64,000 bases of DNA from Saturnia japonica (Eukaryota; Arthropoda; Insecta; Lepidoptera; Saturniidae). A program made the translations under genes and the position numbers. The notes under the pieces were generated by a model, which worked only from the letters and a program-made list of their open reading frames with translations, made no database searches and was not told the origin of the DNA. This document shows, one piece after another, positions 1-13,500 of this stretch. The stretch is taken from contig CM065334.1 of the NCBI GenBank assembly GCA_033032175.1, forward strand, positions 8,801,705 through 8,865,704, given 5' to 3'. How positions within the stretch are numbered: the first letter of the stretch is position 1; each line of letters opens with the position of its first letter.

Positions 1-152
1 TATTAAGGTTATTTTCGAGGAAGGCTAAATAACATCACGCTACGACCAATAGGAGCGGATCATCAATGAAAAATGTTGCAAACACGGGGGAAATTTATTC
101 CTTTTGAGAGCTTCCATTGTGTGACGCAGAGAAAGTTGCGAGGGTCAGCTAG
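1..152 (+). repeat. Helitron-like non-autonomous repeat, 3' part
   Basis: Ends in GGGTCAGCTAG followed by T, which fits a Helitron 3' terminus (CTAG, host T). The same sequence occurs inverted and more diverged at about 58380-58800. Truncated by the window edge. Confidence 0.5.
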
Positions 153-776
153 TTTATTATAAATACATAATATTATGAAGTTATTTATGATATACTGACT
201 TCATTAGTTCGATGTCCACAATATTCACAGTTGGTCGCCATTATTATCACTTCTTTAAAATGTGGAATCTCTGAAAAGAGACAAAACAACATTTTCAAGT
301 GATAACTTCTTATGGGAGGGTAAACCGCTTCGTAACGCAACGCGTTACGGCGCTACTCTGTCTGACTTCCATTCTCTACTCAGTGTTTTAATGTACATAT
401 TAAAGAAGTATATTTTATAATCAATAAAAGATTTTATTAAAATAAACCTTTCCTCACATTATATTATTAATATACATAAAGTTTAATTAATAACCTAAGC
501 TTTTCTCAAGTTAAACAATTTCAATATTAAATAGTTCAACTTAGACTAGTTTAAGTTATCACTTCTGTCGAGCGCGAGCGTCCCGAGACGCACACGTTTT
601 TTTTAAATAATTTTTACAAAGTAAATACAACATTTGAGTCCCTACACACTGTAAATTTTATGAGGAAAAAATCGTTTAATTAATGTTTCCTTCTGTATCA
701 ATATATATATTTAAGATGATAATTCTCAATAATTACATTGATAGTTATCAATGTAAATAAATAAGAGTGTACTAAC

Positions 777-3700
777 TGGTCATCTTCATGTTGGTGGCTG
801 CGGGAGCATTGCAGTCCGGGCAGTTGGTGCGGAACTGCATGACCTCGTTAGCCGACAGCTGGTCGAAACCTCCCTCTTCAGGGTCGGCAGGGGTTAGAAG
901 CGAGTCCGTCGCGAACGGGAACCTCGGCGACGGCTCATCAGAGACCTGCCAGTTTAAAAAAAAAATGTATTAAGTGTCTTGTGAGACAATCCTACTTCTG
1001 GTAAATTAGCATGTTAAATTAAATTGTCAATTCGATTCAAAATCAATTATTTTGAAGAGATCCCTTGGTAACTTCGAAGTTGAAGGTCCAATGCCAATTA
1101 AATTAAAATGGGACCACCCTATATCCAACAAAATAAAGAATCACCCAAATCGGTTCATCAACAAAGAAGTTATGGCTGATCACCAATAAAAAAATTATAA
1201 ATACATTTGAATTGAATGACCTCCCTTCATTCATTGAAGTCAGTTAAAAAAGGAAACAAAATAACCGGACTCTAACAAAAGCACCGACTAAAATATTTTC
1301 TTCCATTTATGCTTTTTATTTGTTTCCCCTGACTGTACATAGTTATTATATAGTCTATGTCTCTTTCACAATTTAAAAGAAACTAACGACACCTCGTATG
1401 CTGAAATACATAAACCGTTTAGACTACAGAGCGTGACAAAGAAATAGACATACGTATACGCTCGAAAAATATAATCCTCCTTTTTCCCATTCGTTTAAAA
1501 ATATGAACACACTGTCACTAAATCTTGTGTAATTTGGCTCTAATGCTTGCCATATTTCTATTGTTATTGGTATTTTTAAAAATACTGGCCACGTGCGAGT
1601 CGAACTCGCGCACCGAGGGTTCCGGAATTGTACTTCCACATTCACCAAAATAATTAAGTAACTGAAGAAAGCATCCAACAATAATAACGGAAAGAAAAAC
1701 TATACTGAGGGACAAACTTTTATTTGCCGTTGGAAAACTGTTGTCCCCATACATCGACATATGTCGCGGTCAGTTTACCAACTGTAAATAAGTTAGTAAT
1801 TGCAAAAAAAATTCAATTTGTGATGTAATTATAACATTATAGGTTTTTATCCCCTTTGCGACTGTTAAAATATACGGCATAAACGGCCGTATCTTTTAAT
1901 TGTGTTGACTTAGAGAGTATTTGATATTAATTTCAACTTGATACCCCTCCCCTACACACTCCTGAAAAATCTTGACAGACAAAGGAAATGGACAACAAAG
2001 TGATCCTTATAAGGGTTCCTTTTTTCCTTTTGAGATACGGAACCCTAAAAACAAGCAGAATATATTGAAATAGAGTATACATGATTCTTTGTCTCATTTT
2101 TTTTTTAATTATGGGATCTATTTGATCTCCAATTGGGCTTACCTCCTCGGGCATGAAGATTCCCAGCTCATGGTTCTCCTGCCTATTCCTCTTGAAGTCT
2201 ATTCTCTCGCACCGAGGATCGGCTTTAGGTGCTGCCGGGTTCTCTATGAAGCAGTTGCCTACCAAACGAAAATAAAATCATCTAAATCTATACAAATAAA
2301 TAAAATTTATGTGTCTGATTGTAATATCAAAATAACAGCTTTTTACTTAGTTATAATAAACAAACAATTTTTAAAATTTTTGGTTTTGTGTCTTGTTTGT
2401 TTCGGCTAATCTCGGAAACGGATGGAACTACTTTGACGGGGTTTTCACTGGTAGATAGCTGATGTTATACGGAGTAACTTAGGCTACTTTTTTCTTAGAA
2501 AAAAAATTAGGGTTCCCTGCAAATAAAAATCAATTCGGAGAAACGACTATTTTGGGACGCTTATATGACGTACGCTGAGTAAACCATAAGAAATATATCA
2601 AATTAATGTACTACATATTTGTATATATTAAATTGACCTCGGACTGGGCTGCTGCCATATGCCATAAGCGCGATCTAACTAATTCCCTATCGGTGGAAAA
2701 TTCGATGTAACTAACTATATATATATGCATGTTTTTGTCTTCTCGGAGGAACGGAGAAACATGAATATATGCATTTAGTAATCTGGCAATTTGGTCTAAA
2801 ATTAATTAGCAAAAAAAAGGTATCTAATAGAACCTATGTACCTGAGCAGTGTGCATGTATGAAGTGCATTGTCATGTATGTATGTCGATAGCTGGTGAAT
2901 AACACAAGCAGCTGCTAGTCTCAAGGGCTCTATGCCAGAGGAACGAACCTAAGCTTCAGTTACCACTGAAGAGGATGCTTGTGATACTAAAATAGTGATG
3001 ACTACTGAGAGTTAAGCAATCAATTATCAGTCATACTTTTCATGCCAGCCTGCACCGGATATTATTATTATATTTGGTAAGACACACTAGCAGCTAATTA
3101 GCTGATGCGTGCGTATCAAATAGCTTGGAGATATCTTCCTTGTCCAATCTGCTCTTAAAGGAGGTTATGGTAGGAGCCATCACAACTTTTTCTGGAAGTT
3201 TGTTCCATGCTGTGACCACTCTGTTAGGCAAGAACTGCTTCATTGGGTTTCTTTTTGCTGGGAATTCCCAAAGTTTCAAGGGATGACCTCGTAGGTGTTT
3301 ATTTTCATTTGACTTAAACATATCTTTAAGGCTGGGCACATCGTAATAATTAGTGAGGATTTTATAAGTTTCGATTAACCTGCCCCTTTGTCTACGGTGT
3401 TCTAGTGTGGTAAGGCCAAGGTTTATGAGGCGCTGTTCATAGGGTAAGTTACGCATTGCATACACCATCTTAGTAGCCCTTCTCTGTACATTTTCAATGA
3501 GCTTAATGTCTTTTTTGAAGTAGGGATCCCAGATAATATAAGCATGTTCAAGAAGTGGTCTAATATAGGTCTTGTATAACTTTATAAAAGTTTTAGCTGT
3601 TAGGAATTTAAATGCCTTGCGAATGATATAAAGGATCGAATTAGTTTTCTTCACAACCCCAAGCACATGAGTTCCCCATTTAAGATCTTTGGATACTGTA

Positions 3701-6700
3701 ACTCCCAAGTCCCTTTGTGTTTCAACTGCGGTTAATTGTTCACCACCAAGATAGTATATCTGACAAGGATTATTACTACCAATGTGTAGCACGGAGCACT
3801 TATTCACATTTAAAGTTAGAAGCCAGTCATGAGTCCACTTAAAAATCGCATTAAGGTCATTCTGTATAGCTCGCCAGTTGCTTCGAGGGTTAGCAAAAAA
3901 TTTGGTATCATCAGCAAAAAGCGAAAAAGGTAGTTGCAGAGTACTTTTCAAGTCTGAGAGGAACAAGATAAAGAGCAATGGACCAAGCACCGAACCTTGA
4001 GGAACGCCACTGAGGACACTTCGCGGATCGGACATGACTTCGCCAATGCGCACCCGAAACGTTCTACCAGAAAGGAAGTCGCATATCCAGGCTAAAATGC
4101 TTCCACGTATGCCAAGGTGTTCCAATTTATGTATGAGGCGTTTCAGAGGAACACGGTCAAATGCCTTCTCATAATCCAAGTAAATGATATCTGTTGGCTG
4201 TCCATTACTATGGTTCCGTGTCCACTCGTTTAAGCAATTTAGTAAATTGGTTGTAACAGATCGTTTTGGGATGAAACCATGCTGCTCATCCAGGGTAATC
4301 TTTTCATGTATTAGAAATTCTCTATTTACACAATTTAATTTAATTGTACACTGAATGTGACAAACGAAATGAAAGCCTCTGTGACTAATCACCATTTGCA
4401 TGGTGATCACACGACAATCGTAGTAGCATAATATTGAATGTTGATAGAATAAACTTAAGTAACACCCACCACTAATATCATCAAGGTGCAAGGTCCAAGG
4501 GGTATCCAGGTCGCGCAACTTCTGCAGTTTTTCCACGAACGCGTCTATCTGTTCGGCTGCATCTGGATGATGTTCTCTCCTCTTTTCCTGATCTTGGGTA
4601 AGGCCTGCTATAGCTCTTGTTATTATACCTTCTACGGTCGTTACTTCTGTAATTAAAAATGGCCTGGTTAGCTACAAACCTCATCAGAAAAGCATCCACT
4701 ATTGAATATAGATCCAGGGTGCAGGTGCTCCATTAAATTTTCTATAAAAATACGTATTTATCACATTGTTAGTACTTCAAAGAACAAAAAATGCTTTTAA
4801 AATGTCATTTGCATTAGAAATTTTGATGGAAAATATCTTGGAATTAATACTGAGAGTTCAAATTTTTCAAGGATTTATTTTATTAATTTGGAAGCGTTTA
4901 AGCCCTGAGAGCATGAAGATTCGAAAACCCCAGTTAAGGACCACCCTAATAGATTACATATACAAACCTCCTTTTTGACTCTTTGCAGATATCTCAAAAT
5001 CTAGTTCTGGAATTCTAACAGAGGTATGGTCGCTCTTTATCACCTGCCGGTTCAGATCATCCTGGGTAGATACCCTCAGCTTCCACCTGGAATCATTCAC
5101 AAACCTCTGATGAACTGTTTGTTTTATATTTTAGATTAATATAACATATATTTAAAGAAATAACTAGATAATTATGTGCAATTTTAACTTAATGGCCTTT
5201 TTAATCAACTGCAAAAAAGGTTATTGAATTCAAACCTTACTTTTTTTTTAATGGATGTTCAACCATAGCTTCTTTGTTTATGAACCAATTTAGGTGATTC
5301 TTTTTCTTTAGAAAGGGGATTCCTCAAAGGTGTCCCATTTTAATTTAATTCGTATTGGACATTCTTAAACACCACGAAATTCTTAAAAATAATTAAAATT
5401 GTTTTTCTTTTTCGTCAAGAACTGTATTATTAAAGTTTACTTGCTAAATAACTTTATATTTGCAAGAGATGGCAGAGATGGCCATTGTGTTGTTGGATTG
5501 TTCTATGCTCACCACCAGGGACAGTGATATCACTTTTCCATACTACAATTAAAAAAAAGTGAAATCTGTGAGATTCTCCTATATCTGTTTAGTTATTTAT
5601 CGAAAAAACTAATAACACAACTCAGCCTAAGCATTTTTTGTAGAATTACATTTTTTGCCAATGACGGGCAATTTACCCTTTGGTTTCCTTATTTCCCAAA
5701 AATGTACATAAAATTGTCATATATGGCATCCCTGGGAACAGAGTTATTAACCGAGTCTCACCTCACTCCCATCTCATCGATGGCTCCTCCCGGCTGGATC
5801 TCATTGTTTTCATAGCAACACTCATCACACGAGAATGACATGATGACCACATTCTTGTAGTATGGTATTCTTGTGAGAAGTAGCCGAGTGATTCCCTGAA
5901 CATAATATAATTTTTATTTAGTAGCATCTTCTTCCAAAATCTCATGCACAAACAGGACCATATTGGTATAACCCTGGGCAATAAAATGTCATTTGTTTTC
6001 ATTCCTACTCAGTGAAGCAAAAGTAAAAAAAAAACTCACTATTCAGATGTTCACTACACTGTGGTTTTAAACCTATTCCCTCTTCTTTACAATACTCTGT
6101 GGTACTCTTGCAGATTTCTTCATTTTATTACTGTAGTTTTCACTTGGTTTTACACAACAAAACTATCCTCTATCAAAACAAAATTCACTTATATATCCAA
6201 ATAATATACTAAGGGGTTGAAATTACTAGAATGGTCTATCTATTTCTTAACTGACTTAAAAAAATAATTATGGATGTTGTTCAGCCATTACTTCTTTGTT
6301 TATGAGCCAATTTAGATGATTATATTTTCATTGGAAAGGGGAAACATCAAGGGTGGTCCCATTTTAATATCATTGCATTGAACCTTCAACTTCGAAGATA
6401 TGCAAGGAAGGAATCATTGAAATTGATTTTGTTTTTTGTTAAAAATTGTCTTGTAACATAGTCATCTTCAAAAGAAGGGGAAATGTGCTATTTTTAGTCA
6501 TTTATTTTTGATCAGATTATAAGCTTTGAAGGAATGTGTGAACTGAGATATCTTTTCTTACCTTAAAAAACATACTTGACTTTTGGAGTAAACTCTAAAC
6601 TATTCTAGATATTTCGAGTATAGTTTTTGTTTATTATGCATATCATACCAATATTGAGTTCAATGCCATGCTAACATATTATGTAAAAAAACAAGTGATA

Positions 6701-8438
6701 TTTCACAATACAAGCATGAAGTCACACCACCTCAGATTCCCAATAAGACTTGTTAGTTGAAGGCCATTCATACACCTAAACTATAACTATTGTTTCATAA
6801 GTAAAATATAACACAAAAGATTACAGCTCTATGCAAAAGCCATAGAACTGTTAATCCCTAAAACTATAAACTGAGAAAATAAATACTCCCATGTTAAAAC
6901 AGGTATTAAAGTATGTTCTCCATTTATCAGGACAATAGGACATGAATACAGTTGGACAATAGTTGGAGATAAAGAAATTGACTAACAAGTTGAGAAGTTA
7001 TATAATATTTATGAACCTATATAGAGATTTATTGATATGATTTCTGGCCACTCTGACCACAATAGATAAATTAGTTGTACCATGTTTTAGACTTGGCAAG
7101 ACTAATAAAAGTTTTTTAGGTAATAGTGTTAAGTTCTATAACAAGATCCTGAAGCACATTACTCATTTGCCGGACAACGAGTTCAAGGACCATGTCAAGC
7201 AGACTTTACTGTCAAAAGGTTATTATAGGGTGGATCATTATGTGAATGATAGTGATGTCTGGAAGTGACTCCCTCTCTGTGCATCCAGTAAATTATTATT
7301 ATTGTACCCTAGATTTAAACACTTGTAAAGTTCAAAAAAAGTAAACCCAATCGAGTTTCTTAGGGCCTAAATTGAATAAAGAATATTTTGATTGTTGATG
7401 TATTGAGATTTTTAATTATGAAAGACTCTAAAACAAACTTCTAGATATTATTAAGTAATGATTACTTATAAAGTATAATTTTTAAGATTTATAATTATAT
7501 AGGATATGCATAGTGTAGTATTAGTTATAAATTTTAGGCAATAAATATGTTTAGAGCATTGACTTGACATAATACTTTACATTCAGTAGCTACCTTGCTT
7601 TCCCTATTAGCCATTAACAAGTTTGAAATTTTTTTTGGATATTGAAGTAACATGCTGTAGCATTTACTTAGGTTTTTGACTCTATATTAATATTGGTACT
7701 CTTTTTGCGTAATATACTTTGATTTTTATGAATAAGAGAAGTGGATTGTAAATATAAACTAAAAGTATGCATTTTGGGATTCCACAAAAATTCCCTATAA
7801 AGATCTAACAAGGGAACCTCCATCTTGTTAGGATCCTCAAATTGTCATAAGACAAGACACTTTAATATTAAACTTGATAATGGCAATAATGGTCTTCATT
7901 AAAAAGGACTAGTTGCCAAATAGGAAAAAGAAGAAGATTGAAATTATGTTTGTAGTGATCAAGGCTCATTTAAACATCTCATATCATCTTATGGAAGAAA
8001 AATAACAGGAAGCTCAATTCACAGCTTCACAATACGACGGGGATAAAAGAAAGTAGATGATATAATTGCAGAATATGTGTATAACATGTATGTGAAAAAA
8101 TCTTACCGCAATATGACATAATCAATCGATTTTCTCTAGAAAGAAACATGCTGTTGTAGGTGAGGTTATTTTACGCCGAAAAAGTATACATAAAAAGAAT
8201 TATTTATGAAAACATAACTATAATTACATAATTTATAAAAGGGCTGATAAATTTTTTTGTACAAATAATTAATAACACCTTAGAATTTCAATTAAAATAA
8301 TAAAATTACTTCGAAATATATACTCACATTCCCATGGCAATTTATGCAAAGAGACTCTATCTCAGTGACTTCAGGGTCCGGATCTTCTGCCGTGAGATCC
8401 CTGAATACAGGCTTCTGTTCTACGTCTGATAAAGACAT
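777..8438 (-). CDS. ZPR1: ZPR1 zinc finger protein, 5' part (exons 1-6, runs off left edge)
   Basis: Coding exons on the minus strand: 8438-8328, 5895-5762, 5086-4968, 4646-4470, 2258-2143 and 945-777. All junctions are GT-AG and all phases agree, giving 275 codons plus one base. ZPR1 proteins bind eEF1A and growth-factor receptor tails and move between cytoplasm and nucleus (family knowledge). What I see: start MSLSDVEQ, then a first four-cysteine zinc finger (CINCHGN in exon 1, [10 protein letters not shown] in exon 2, GGAIDEMGV following). Next come the [10 protein letters not shown] and [11 protein letters not shown] blocks, and [10 protein letters not shown] opening the second zinc finger at the end of exon 6. 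The family is about 440-460 residues, so roughly 40 percent lies beyond base 1. No further exon was found in 1-776. Introns 1 and 4 hold repeats, and intron 4 holds a LINE RT in the same orientation. No TATA box was seen upstream. Confidence 0.95.
1041..1500 (+). repeat. Interspersed repeat, two-block family
   Basis: Block one (1041-1255) carries AAGGTCCAATGCCAAT and a stretch reading AAATCGGTTCAT. Block two (1385-1495) carries AACGACACCTCGTATGC. Both blocks recur together at 47505-47930. Block one also recurs at 5205, 6243, 41930 and 63700, block two at 48655. It lies in ZPR1 intron 5. No coding potential seen and class unknown. A short minus-strand tRNA-like B box (GTTCGACTCGC) lies at 1585-1625. 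Confidence 0.6.
2287..2630 (+). repeat. Non-autonomous Helitron-like element, 3' truncated
   Basis: Begins TCTATACAAATAAATAAAA and carries the family blocks seen in better copies (AACAGCTTTTTACT, TTTTCACTGGTAGATAGCTG, GAGTAACTTAGGCTACTTTT). Lacks the GAGCGAAGCCACGGGC...CTAG end. It lies in ZPR1 intron 4, 28 bp upstream of exon 5. Confidence 0.6.
3060..4330 (-). mobile_element. CR1-like non-LTR retrotransposon, 5' truncated, RT frame intact
   Basis: The minus-strand frame from about 4330 to the stop at 3094 encodes most of a [30 protein letters not shown], a catalytic FADDTKFF box, [10 protein letters not shown] just before it, and a C-terminal tail with [13 protein letters not shown] and [13 protein letters not shown]. 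This layout is that of the CR1/Jockey group (family knowledge). The element begins inside the RT domain, so the endonuclease is lost. No stop or frameshift occurs in about 410 codons, suggesting a recent insertion. Past the stop is a short AT-rich tail ending in an ATA/ATT run near 3060-3072. It sits in ZPR1 intron 4, same orientation. Confidence 0.85.
5205..5400 (-). repeat. Interspersed repeat (block one of the 1041 family)
   Basis: Reverse-orientation copy recognised by CTTCTTTGTTTATGAACCAA and CCCATTTTAATTTAATTC. It lies in ZPR1 intron 2, between exons 2 and 3. Confidence 0.5.
6243..6440 (-). repeat. Interspersed repeat (block one of the 1041 family)
   Basis: Reverse-orientation copy with TACTTCTTTGTTTATGAGCC and TTGAACCTTCAACTTCGAAG. 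It lies in ZPR1 intron 1. Confidence 0.5.
7060..7385 (+). mobile_element. Jockey/CR1-like LINE 3' end fragment
   Basis: Encodes the decayed C-terminus of a LINE ORF2 ending in [15 protein letters not shown] and a stop at about 7268. A 3' UTR follows that ends in GGGCCTAAATTGAATAAAG. The same tail occurs at 57335-58090 (plus) and 62355-62635 (minus). It lies in ZPR1 intron 1, opposite to the gene. Confidence 0.7.
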
Positions 8439-8573
8439 TTTACAATAAAACTATACGCGAAACTAGCTTCAAATAAAAATCTCCCCAAAAACGTATCAAC
8501 TTGACAGTTTCTGACAACAAACTGCAACAAAGTGACAATTACCTTATGCATAGATTAATATGACTCTATGGCT

Positions 8574-10330
8574 AGGCTTGGGCGATTTAAATCGTACATA
8601 GATACAGTATCTGATATCTTTACAAAACCCAATATCTATTTATCGAGTACAGCGCTAACTATATATATAGTGTATTGGATTTCCAAATACCGCGAGCCGT
8701 AACGTATACACTTAATTAGTTATTCGTATCTGTTCGTATCGCTGTACTTCGGTACAAACATGGTTTTTCCAAATCGGAGATTCGACGATTCTCGCAAAAA
8801 AGACGATATAAACCGAATACGCGCGAAAGAGCGAAAGTTATATTTCTGAGAAATAGCTATAGATTACACACTAATATTACTAAATTTAACCTTAAGCTTA
8901 ACTTCGAATAAATTATCACCATCAATATAAAAACTTTTATACCATATTAGGTAATAAAACTAATAAATAACATGCTGTTTATTGTTTTTTTTTTGTATAA
9001 CCTTAGGTCTTTGCCCTCGCCGTTTTTTTCATAAATACATATTGTGTTGTCCTAATTTGTATTCTATTTTTAGATTTGAATTCCGTATTAGCTGAAAGTG
9101 ACAAAACTTAATTAATAGATTTCTTCGGTTTCGAAATTGTTTATTATTGGCTTCGAATTATTAGATATTTTTGTTTTTGGGACTAGGTTCCGGGGCGTTG
9201 CGGAGGAGCACCCTAGCTTGAAAAAAACCTTCGTAATATTAAAAAAAAGAGTAAGATATTTTAGAAGTAGCATAATTTCAATAAATTTGATAGACGTACT
9301 GGTAGCCCTGCGGTCGTGAACGTACTGCCGTGGCCGAGGGTCTATGTTCGAATCCTGATTTCACTCAATCTTTTTTAAATGTTGCTTTTTAATAGCTGTT
9401 TCAAGTTAAAAGATAATTTTGTAAAGTAGTTTTTTTTATCATAGAACTTGAAATTAATATTTGATAGTTTTTTTTTGTTTGTTTGAAGTTTAGTTAAAAT
9501 AATTTAAAGGTGTAACTGTATATATACATATATGTGTCATGACGTGCCTCATAACCAAACCCAAATTATCAATACTAGGATCCATACTACATAGGCTGCA
9601 GTAATCGCTTACCATCAGGCGGATCACATGCTTGTTTGCTACCATCGTCAATACATATTACGAAACTCAACGTCTCTGTATATCTGTCCGTTTATGGTCT
9701 TTTCGCGCGAGAGAACCAAATTTTAAAGAATTTTAAATGCTTTTTTTAAGTTCATAGTTATGTTTTCTGGCCAGGTTCTCCATACCAATCTAAGAAGAAA
9801 GATTTGATTTCTTATTTGTAATGGATAAACTGAAAAAGTACTGGACTTTTGAAAAAAAAATCTTTCACCAATATAAAGCTACATTATTAGCCAGTAACAT
9901 AAACTATATTATAATTTGAAAAGTTCATAAAATCCTTATAAAAATGCACCTTATAAAAATTCCTACACGGGTAAAACCATATGGCACAGCTAGTAGGATA
10001 TATTTTCTTACATAAAGTAACGTAAGAAATAAGTAGTAACGATAATAGTGAATCAATTCAGAAAAAAGATTATTTTCGGGTGTTTAAATGACTAACGCTA
10101 AGAAACCATAAGTGATATATCATATTAATGTACCACATAATTGAAAATACATACTTGAAAGCCACTTATAATAAGCATATTTGTCTGTAAAATAACCGGC
10201 TCTCGGTTGACAGGAATGTCATTTGTTTTATTTTGAAGTGTCCTGTGATATTTGAATAAGTATTGAAATGTTATTTATGTGCCTGGGTTTGTCGTTCTGA
10301 TGGTTTGTAAAATAATATTTTCGTAAAAAT
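8574..10330 (+). repeat. Left arm of long inverted repeat (about 1.76 kb)
   Basis: Starts AGGCTTGGGCGATTTAAATC at the outer end and finishes TTTTCGTAAAAAT at the inner end. The reverse complement is found at 18624-19434 plus 24127-25104, with only scattered differences over the stretches compared. Inside the arm are a tRNA-like B box (GTTCGAATCC, about 9345), a lepidopteran repeat tail (CGCTTACCATCAGGCGGATC, about 9607) and a diverged Helitron-like block (10070-10225). There is no matching TIR between its own two ends, and I found no target-site duplication. The outer end lies 136 bp from the ZPR1 start codon. Confidence 0.9.
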
Positions 10331-10460
10331 GGACTTTCTTGAGACACTGCGGTTTCTTGTACGACCAGATGAAACATAACTTCACAAATGCTGCCCAACC
10401 GAGTTGAAATCGACGATTGACCTCTTTTCCGAAAGTGGTCCATCTAATCGGACAGTTTGT
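10331..10460 (-). pseudogene. RTE-type LINE RT C-terminal fragment
   Basis: The minus frame reads FGKEVNRRFQLGWAAFVKL followed by PQCLKKV, the thumb/connection region typical of RTE-clade RTs. Homology stops exactly where the left arm begins, so the arm interrupts it or replaces its 3' part. Nothing else of this LINE is seen between here and the Helitron end. Confidence 0.65.
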
Positions 10461-10541
10461 TCCAAGTAAACATACGGCTGTTTTCATTAACATAATATCT
10501 GAGATCACTATCCCCGATTAGTACATATTTGTATTATGTAA

Positions 10542-13500
10542 CTAGCAACCCGCCCCGGCTTCGCACAGGTGCAATGCTGATACTAAATAATATACCTACC
10601 TACTACAGAATGTTCTTATGAACAACGTTTACAGCTTTTTTGTCATTAGACAATACAAACATATTTTGTTTAGAAGTTACTCTTGAAAGAGCGACATATA
10701 ATTGACTATGAGAACAACACTCAACGCTCAAATCTAATCCCGCAACGTTGAAAGTTTGATCCTGCGATTTATTAATGGTCATTGCAAAAGATGTCTTCAC
10801 CGGAAATTGTAGGCGTTTAAATTGGATGGTATACGCGGAATTCGGGGAATTAATACGTCTTCTCCGGTACCACATCCGTTGAGTATTGTGCACTCTATTA
10901 TGAACCTTTTTAGTGATTTTACCAGCAAACGCGTGCCATTGCAAAGTTTAGGTGGATTCAGGTTGCTTAATAAAATAACAGAACAACCTACTTTCAACAC
11001 CATTTTAAGAGGAGGGAGTCAGGGAGGGGTTCAAAGAATTGAAAAATTCTGTAGGAAAATGGACGGACAGCTTCTTCCAAATCGATAGCAGTATCGACCG
11101 GGTATATTTTTAAGCTCTAACTTATTGACGTGTGGCCAAAGATTGAATCTTTTTAGGGAAGCATTTATCTCGTCAGCACGTGTTCCTCGAGTCACAACTG
11201 GTAGGATTTGACGAAAATCTCCTGAGAACAGCATTGTGCATCCACCCATAGGTGAATTTTTGCAGCGCAAATCGCGCATTGTCCTACCCAGTGCTTCCAC
11301 AGACGTCTTGTTTGACATGGTGGCTTCATCCCAGATTATTAATGAGTAGTCACGCATCAATTTTCCTGTATTGCTCTGTTTAGAAACACTACAGATGCTG
11401 TTATTATCATCGGTGGAGATTTTCAGCGGGAGCTTGAATGTAGAGTGTGCAGTTCGGCCTTCTTCTAAAAGTGTAGCGGCAATGCCGGATGACGCGACAG
11501 CTAATGCAATTTTTCCGGTGGATCTGACTTTTGTTAAAAGCAAATTGATTAAAAATGATTTTCCTGTACCTCCTGAGGCGTCAAGAAAAAAAAAATCCTA
11601 CATTGTTATCAATTGATGATAGTAATGTAGTGAATACTTTTTTCTGATCGAAGTTCAATCGTGGCTCATCTTGAATTATATTCTGTAAAAGTTTCGATAT
11701 ATCGTATGATGTTTCTCTTGTGTATTCGGCACTGTTCGTTAAATCTGAGTTAGTAGTATTATTAGCTAGTATCGGCAGCCCAAAATCCTTGATCGATTTA
11801 CTCGATAGTAATTGCAATAATTTGTTCAATTCAAATAATGCTTCGTCAAATATGTTTTGATCATATTGTACATCATCTGAAACTAACTCTCGCCGTCGCC
11901 GAATCATAAAATTACTGGCCATATTTTCTCGAAATTTATTCCATAAAGTAACAGAATCAGTTACTTGACAAAACGCTACTATGATGGCAAACAAATGTCT
12001 TAATGATGTAGCTGAACTGTAAATAGCTGCTTCTGATAATGTGTTTTCCCAGTGAGAATCGTCTTCCAAAAGCCCCATTGCTTTACATGCTGTTTGATAA
12101 GTGTTGTAAATAACACCTTGTACAGTTCTCAGGTGTGCAAAGGATGTCAGGCCTTTTACAACATGCAGTAACATTCTCAGATGAAAGCATTCGCTGTTGT
12201 TGGGATGAATCACGTAAACCCTGCCAAGAGCATCCGATTTTTTTTTTACTCCGGGGAAACCACCAACCGCAGTACCTTGCTTTCGCTGTTGAAAGGCTTT
12301 AGAACTCTGGTTTCATGTATAGTAACTTGGAACTCTGTCATATGTCAGTGTTTTCGCGAAATAATCTTGAGCGCAAAACTTGAAGAATGCGGTTAATGTT
12401 GTGTCCCGCGGGTTATTGATAACGTCTTGCATATTGTTCTCAGTGAAATATACTCTTTGTCCATTTTCTAAATGAACTGCAAGGTGGACAATAGTGGGAG
12501 CTCGGTCGTGCACTTCGAATGATAAAATCCTCCACACTGCTTCATAGCTGCAAATGTAACGTCCGGATTGATATCTTTCCACTTCATTTGGTTATTGTAT
12601 GCTGAAAGTGGCTTGATCGCTACCTTTATTAATGTATTTAGTAACATATTGGATCGACTTTATTGAACTGTACAACTCTACGTTGATGTGGGCATCAAAA
12701 ACTTTCAAAAGGAGCGGATTATAGGAAACTATCCATCAGTTATCAATATCATGGTTTCAGACGGTGGCACTTTGCCCGCCCTGTTCTGGCGATCGTCGAC
12801 GATATTTGGGATATCCGTCATCGCTAGTAGATGTTTGAGTTTGAAATGACTTCGGACACATGGACTATGGACATGGACTTCGCATACATGGATAATTACG
12901 GTTTAAAGCTCAGCAAGGGCCATGCACCATGTGTTTCTTTACGATTTCGAACAGGACACGATCTTATTTAACCGGCAATTCAACTGAAATAACGCTGTCA
13001 ATTTGTCTGATTTTGTTCACTAACCACACCAGCAGATGTACATGTGATAAACCACGTTCTGCCACTCTATAGTGTACATATGACAGCGCGGCGGACCGAA
13101 TATATGAGACTTATTAATGAGGTGCAAGAGTTTCTGTACTTTTAAATGGAAGACTGTTAACTATATCGTATCTATCTTGTGGAGCTAAATTGATATTAAT
13201 ATTTTCTTTGACTTCTGTCCAATTTGGATTACATGTTGCAGTAATAAATAAATTAGGTTTACCGTAATGTCTGACTTAAGTCATTGCATCCTGTGATTTT
13301 TCATGTAAATATCGAGGTCCACCTGTGAATGATGAAGGTAGTATAGCCAACTGTCTAATACTGTTACTGTGTTCATTCGTCTATAATCATCCTGAAGGTG
13401 AACGTAATTTTCTGCTCTCAATTTAGTTTGATTGTTACGGATGTAAGATGTATTGGTTTGTCAACATTCCATATCTAAGCAAAGGGTTGAAATTGTTACG

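Noticed and set aside
2089..2409. Plus-strand protein at 2089-2409
   Set aside because: Antisense of ZPR1 exon 5 joined to Helitron-like sequence; no domain.
4481..4699. Separate small minus-strand gene at 4481-4699
   Set aside because: It is the wrong frame of ZPR1 exon 4.
8574..8600. hAT or Polinton terminus (ends near AGG...TTTAAATC)
   Set aside because: No 8 bp or 6 bp target duplication at either arm and no matching genes between the arms.
10822..12396. Plus-strand frames at 10822-11088, 11371-11616 and 12181-12396
   Set aside because: Shadows of the minus-strand Helitron RepHel gene.
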